From Trebonia kvetii (GTDB taxonomy: Bacteria > Actinomycetota > Actinomycetes > Streptosporangiales > Streptosporangiaceae), in the NCBI RefSeq assembly GCF_007827045.1, contig NZ_RPFW01000006.1, positions 644,175 to 708,174 of the forward strand: a DNA stretch of 64,000 nucleotides, read 5' to 3'. Of this stretch, positions 61,699 to 64,000 are shown one piece after another. The position numbers and the translations under genes are program-made. Position 1 is the stretch's first letter; each line of letters opens with the position of its first letter. The notes beneath the pieces are model-generated. The model ran no database searches. It had not been told where the DNA came from and saw only the letters and a list, made by a program, of their open reading frames with translations.

Positions 61699-63798
61699 GT
61701 GAACGGCCAGCACAAGATCACCGGCAGCCACCGGGAGCGGACGGCGGTCGTCTACCTGCGCCAGTCATCGATGGCGCAGGTCCGCCAGCACGCCGAGTCG
61801 ACCCGGAGCCAGTACGCCCTGGCGGACTGGGCCGCGGCGATGGGCTGGGCCCGCCGGGACATCGAGGTGATCGACACCGACCTGGGGATCTCCGGCAAGT
61901 GGGGAGTTGCCCGGGCAGGGTTCACCGAGCTGGTCACCCGGGTCTGCACCGGGGAGGTCGGGGCGATCTTCGGCATCGAGATCACCCGCCTGGCCCGCTC
62001 CAACGCCGACGTCGCGCGGCTGGCGGAGTTCGCGGCGATCACCGGCACGCTGCTGATCGACTCCGACGCGGTCTACGACCCTGCCGACGTGAACGACCGC
62101 GTGCTGCTCGGGTTCAAGGGCACCATGGGGGAGATGGAGCTCCACGTGATGGCCCAGCGGCTGCAGGCCAACAAGCGCGCCGCAGCCGAGCGCGGCGAGC
62201 TCCGCACCCCGCTGCCGGTCGGCTACGTCCACGACGACGCCGGGGACATCGCCGTCGACCCTGACGCGCAGGTCCAGGCCGCGATCCGGGATGTGTTCGC
62301 AGCGTTCGCCGCCTGCGGGTCGGCCTACGGCGTCGTCAGCGCGTTCGAGGAGAGGCGGTTCCCGCTGCGCGCCTACGGCGGCGCGTGGGCCGGGCAGCTG
62401 CGCTGGGGCAGGCTCACCCACGCCCGCGTCCTGGGCGTGCTGAAGAACCCGTGCTACGCGGGAGCCTACGTGCACGGCCGCTACACGTCCCGGCGCACCA
62501 TCGAGCCAGATGGCATCGTGCGCACCGGGCTGCTGGAACGGCCCCGGGCCGAGTGGCCGGTGCTGATCAAAGACCACCACGAGGGCTACGTCACCTGGGC
62601 GGACTACCTGGCGCACGAGGGCAGGCTGGCGGCCAACCAGACCAACGCCGGCGCCCGGCCGCCCCGCGAGGGCAGCGCCCTCTGCCAGGGCATCATCTAC
62701 TGCGGGTCCTGCGGCAAGCCGATGCGCACCAACTACCACGACGACGATCACCCTGCCTACGAGTGCTCATCGCGCGCAGACCGGCTGACCACGCCCTCCT
62801 GCCGGTCGGTCTCCGCCGTCACCGTCGATGACGCCGTCGCCGCGGTGCTGCTGGAAGCGCTCACCCCCGAGCAGGTCGCCCTGGCGCTCGCCGCGGCCGA
62901 CGAAGTGACCGACCGGCACCAGCGGGTCAGCCGCGCCGCCGAGCTCGCCGTCGAGCGCGCCCGCTACGAAGCCGACCGCGCCGAGCGCGCCTTCAGCCAG
63001 GTCGAACCGGAGAACCGGCTGGTCGCCCGCAGCCTGGAAGCCCGCTGGGAAGCCAGGCTCACCGCCCTCGCCGACGCCGAGGAGGCCCTGGAGGCTGCCG
63101 CCGGATCGTCGCCCCCGCTGCCCGGCCATGCTGACCTGGAGAAACTCGCCGCCGACCTGCCCGGCCTCTGGCACGCCCCCGAAACCAGCAGCAAGGACCG
63201 CAAACGGCTGCTCCGCACCCTGATCGCCGACGTCGCCGTGCTGCCCGAACCCGACCGCGAAAAAGTCCGCATCGGGATCCGCTGGCACACCGGCGCCACC
63301 GACGAACTCCGCCTGGCCCGCGCCGTCCACCCCGGAACCGCCCGGCGCAGCCCGTCCCCGGCGGTCGAGATAGTCCGCCGGCTCGGCCCGGTCACGCCCA
63401 CCGCCGAGCTGGCCGCGCAGCTCAACGCCGCCGGGATGGTCACCGGGAACGGCCGTCCGTTCGATGTCAAGGCCGTGCAGTGGATCCGCCACGCTTACAA
63501 CATCCCTGCCCCGGCCCCGCATCAGGACGGCGAGATCAGCGTCGACGAGGCCGCCGACCGGCTGGGCTGCAGTGCGGGCGTCGTCTACTACTGGATCAAG
63601 GCCGGGCAGCTCGAGGCGCGGCGCGGCCCGGGAAACCGGCTCTGCATCCCCTGGAACGACGGCACCGAGGCCGCCTGCCGCGAGCGCGTCACCGCTTCCG
63701 GCCACCTCAACCCCGGCGCGCGGCGCACCAGGCCCCGCAAAACGCCCCGCTGGCCCGCTGAGCACCCCCGAACGTCAGTGCCCGCTGGCATGCTCTGA
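61699..63798 (+). CDS. Large serine recombinase with C-terminal helix-turn-helix
   Basis: 699 residues. The resolvase domain (residues 14-160) has the catalytic Ser in VVYLRQSSMAQ and IEITRLARSNADVARLAEFA. A recombinase domain follows (ARVLGVLKNPCYAGAYVHGR), then a zinc ribbon (IIYCGSCGKPMRTNYHDDDH, ... CRSVSA) and a coiled coil (RARYEADRAERAFSQVEPEN). At about 612-655 there is an excisionase/MerR-like helix-turn-helix (ISVDEAADRLGCSAGVVYYW, IKAGQLEARRGPG). It catalyses site-specific integration and excision. ATG 61699 sits at the start of homology. Confidence 0.9.
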   Translation: MNGQHKITGSHRERTAVVYLRQSSMAQVRQHAESTRSQYALADWAAAMGWARRDIEVIDTDLGISGKWGVARAGFTELVTRVCTGEVGAIFGIEITRLARSNADVARLAEFAAITGTLLIDSDAVYDPADVNDRVLLGFKGTMGEMELHVMAQRLQANKRAAAERGELRTPLPVGYVHDDAGDIAVDPDAQVQAAIRDVFAAFAACGSAYGVVSAFEERRFPLRAYGGAWAGQLRWGRLTHARVLGVLKNPCYAGAYVHGRYTSRRTIEPDGIVRTGLLERPRAEWPVLIKDHHEGYVTWADYLAHEGRLAANQTNAGARPPREGSALCQGIIYCGSCGKPMRTNYHDDDHPAYECSSRADRLTTPSCRSVSAVTVDDAVAAVLLEALTPEQVALALAAADEVTDRHQRVSRAAELAVERARYEADRAERAFSQVEPENRLVARSLEARWEARLTALADAEEALEAAAGSSPPLPGHADLEKLAADLPGLWHAPETSSKDRKRLLRTLIADVAVLPEPDREKVRIGIRWHTGATDELRLARAVHPGTARRSPSPAVEIVRRLGPVTPTAELAAQLNAAGMVTGNGRPFDVKAVQWIRHAYNIPAPAPHQDGEISVDEAADRLGCSAGVVYYWIKAGQLEARRGPGNRLCIPWNDGTEAACRERVTASGHLNPGARRTRPRKTPRWPAEHPRTSVPAGML

Positions 63799-63877
63799 CC
63801 TAGCAGCACGCGAACCACGAGCACCAAAATGCGCAATCCCAAAACGCCACGGCAAGGATGGGCAGTATGAAGTCACC

Positions 63878-64000
63878 GTCCCGGCCGTGGCGGACAGGAT
63901 CGCGCAGACCGTGGTGGCTGCCCGGCTGGAGGCGGCGGCGGAACCGAGGTTCCATCGGGACTCCTACGGGTACCGGCCGCGCAGGGGCGCACTAGATGCT
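63878..64000 (+). pseudogene. Group II intron reverse transcriptase, continuation (runs off the window)
   Basis: After the recombinase element the frame resumes with VADRIAQTVVAARLEAAAEP, RFHRDSYGYRPRRGALDA, the RT-1/RT-2 region of group II intron proteins. In the split gene this piece has no own start. The YADD motif and maturase domain would lie beyond base 64000. Confidence 0.85.

Larger units (their letters stand above)
60946..63883. mobile_element. Serine-recombinase mobile element inserted in the intron ORF
   Basis: About 2.94 kb between GTGCCG (60943-60948) and GTCCCG (63878-63883). The shared core is CCG. Removing 60949-63883 restores GVPAVADRIAQ in the reverse transcriptase. It carries DUF5372, DUF6788 and a large serine recombinase, all rightward. 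Serine recombinases leave a 2-bp crossover without duplication, consistent with what is seen. Exact att sites are inferred. Confidence 0.78.

Overview
The window is high-GC DNA with GTG/TTG starts and strong third-position G/C bias. The families present (DUF2637, DUF4389, DUF4253, DUF6431, DUF5372/DUF6788, AbrB next to a tyrosine integrase, LAL-type LuxR regulators, a P1B-5 ATPase with a hemerythrin tail) point to an actinomycete (Actinomycetia), perhaps a Streptosporangiales- or Streptomyces-like soil organism. Genus cannot be decided from the sequence alone. No rRNA, complete tRNA or CRISPR array was seen.

Layout. 1-6 kb: the start of a secreted beta-propeller gene, then decayed genes: a MerR remnant, a LuxR/LAL regulator and a glycogen-debranching enzyme (glgX) that cut each other off head to head, and a frameshifted FUSC transporter. 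6-24 kb is mostly intact chromosome. It holds a membrane protein, a PepSY/DUF5666-like secreted protein next to a two-component system, a phosphodiester glycosidase, a b561-like membrane protein, a secreted BNR protein, a methyltransferase, a flavin electron-transfer operon (ferric-reductase-like protein, FMN-binding protein, ApbE), a P1B-5 metal ATPase with hemerythrin domain, arsC and a LuxR regulator. 24-34 kb mixes small actinobacterial proteins, DUF4389, truncated transporters, a vapBC-type toxin-antitoxin pair with a palindromic operator, an integrase/AlkD chimera, an HMG-CoA reductase plus acyl-CoA ligase operon, a hydrolase with an in-frame stop, and a phasin-like/XRE pair.

35.2-44.3 kb is the most striking part. 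It is a Tn7-like transposon (tnsA, tnsB, tnsC, tniQ, plus a DUF4253 cargo gene) with 15-bp terminal inverted repeats and a perfect 5-bp target duplication (CAGCG), sitting in an IS630-type transposase remnant. Its tnsB gene is split by a second 3469-bp DDE/AAA transposon (DUF6431, DDE transposase, small protein, ExeA-like ATPase). That element begins TGTTG, ends CAACA, and has a 7-bp duplication (CCCAGGG). The inner transposase is itself interrupted by about 118 bp of hairpin-forming DNA. This gives four nested layers, and removing the inner transposon on paper restores an unbroken 685-codon tnsB.

44-64 kb: a nucleotidyltransferase, two tandem near-identical IS630 copies sharing a CTAG junction, and a run of gene fragments (wHTH, MFS, ABC-2 permease, SDR, WD40). 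Then come two secreted repeat proteins, a truncated ECF sigma factor, an F420/PPOX remnant, a recombinase fragment, a DUF2637 gene with an amber stop, and a short secreted peptide. Last is a group II intron whose reverse-transcriptase gene is split by a 2.9-kb serine-recombinase element (DUF5372, DUF6788, large recombinase). The reverse transcriptase resumes in frame at the right edge of the window.

Functionally, the intact chromosomal genes suggest envelope redox chemistry, metal and arsenate handling, secreted beta-propeller proteins and signalling. The rest is an accessory region built by repeated nested insertion and decay.
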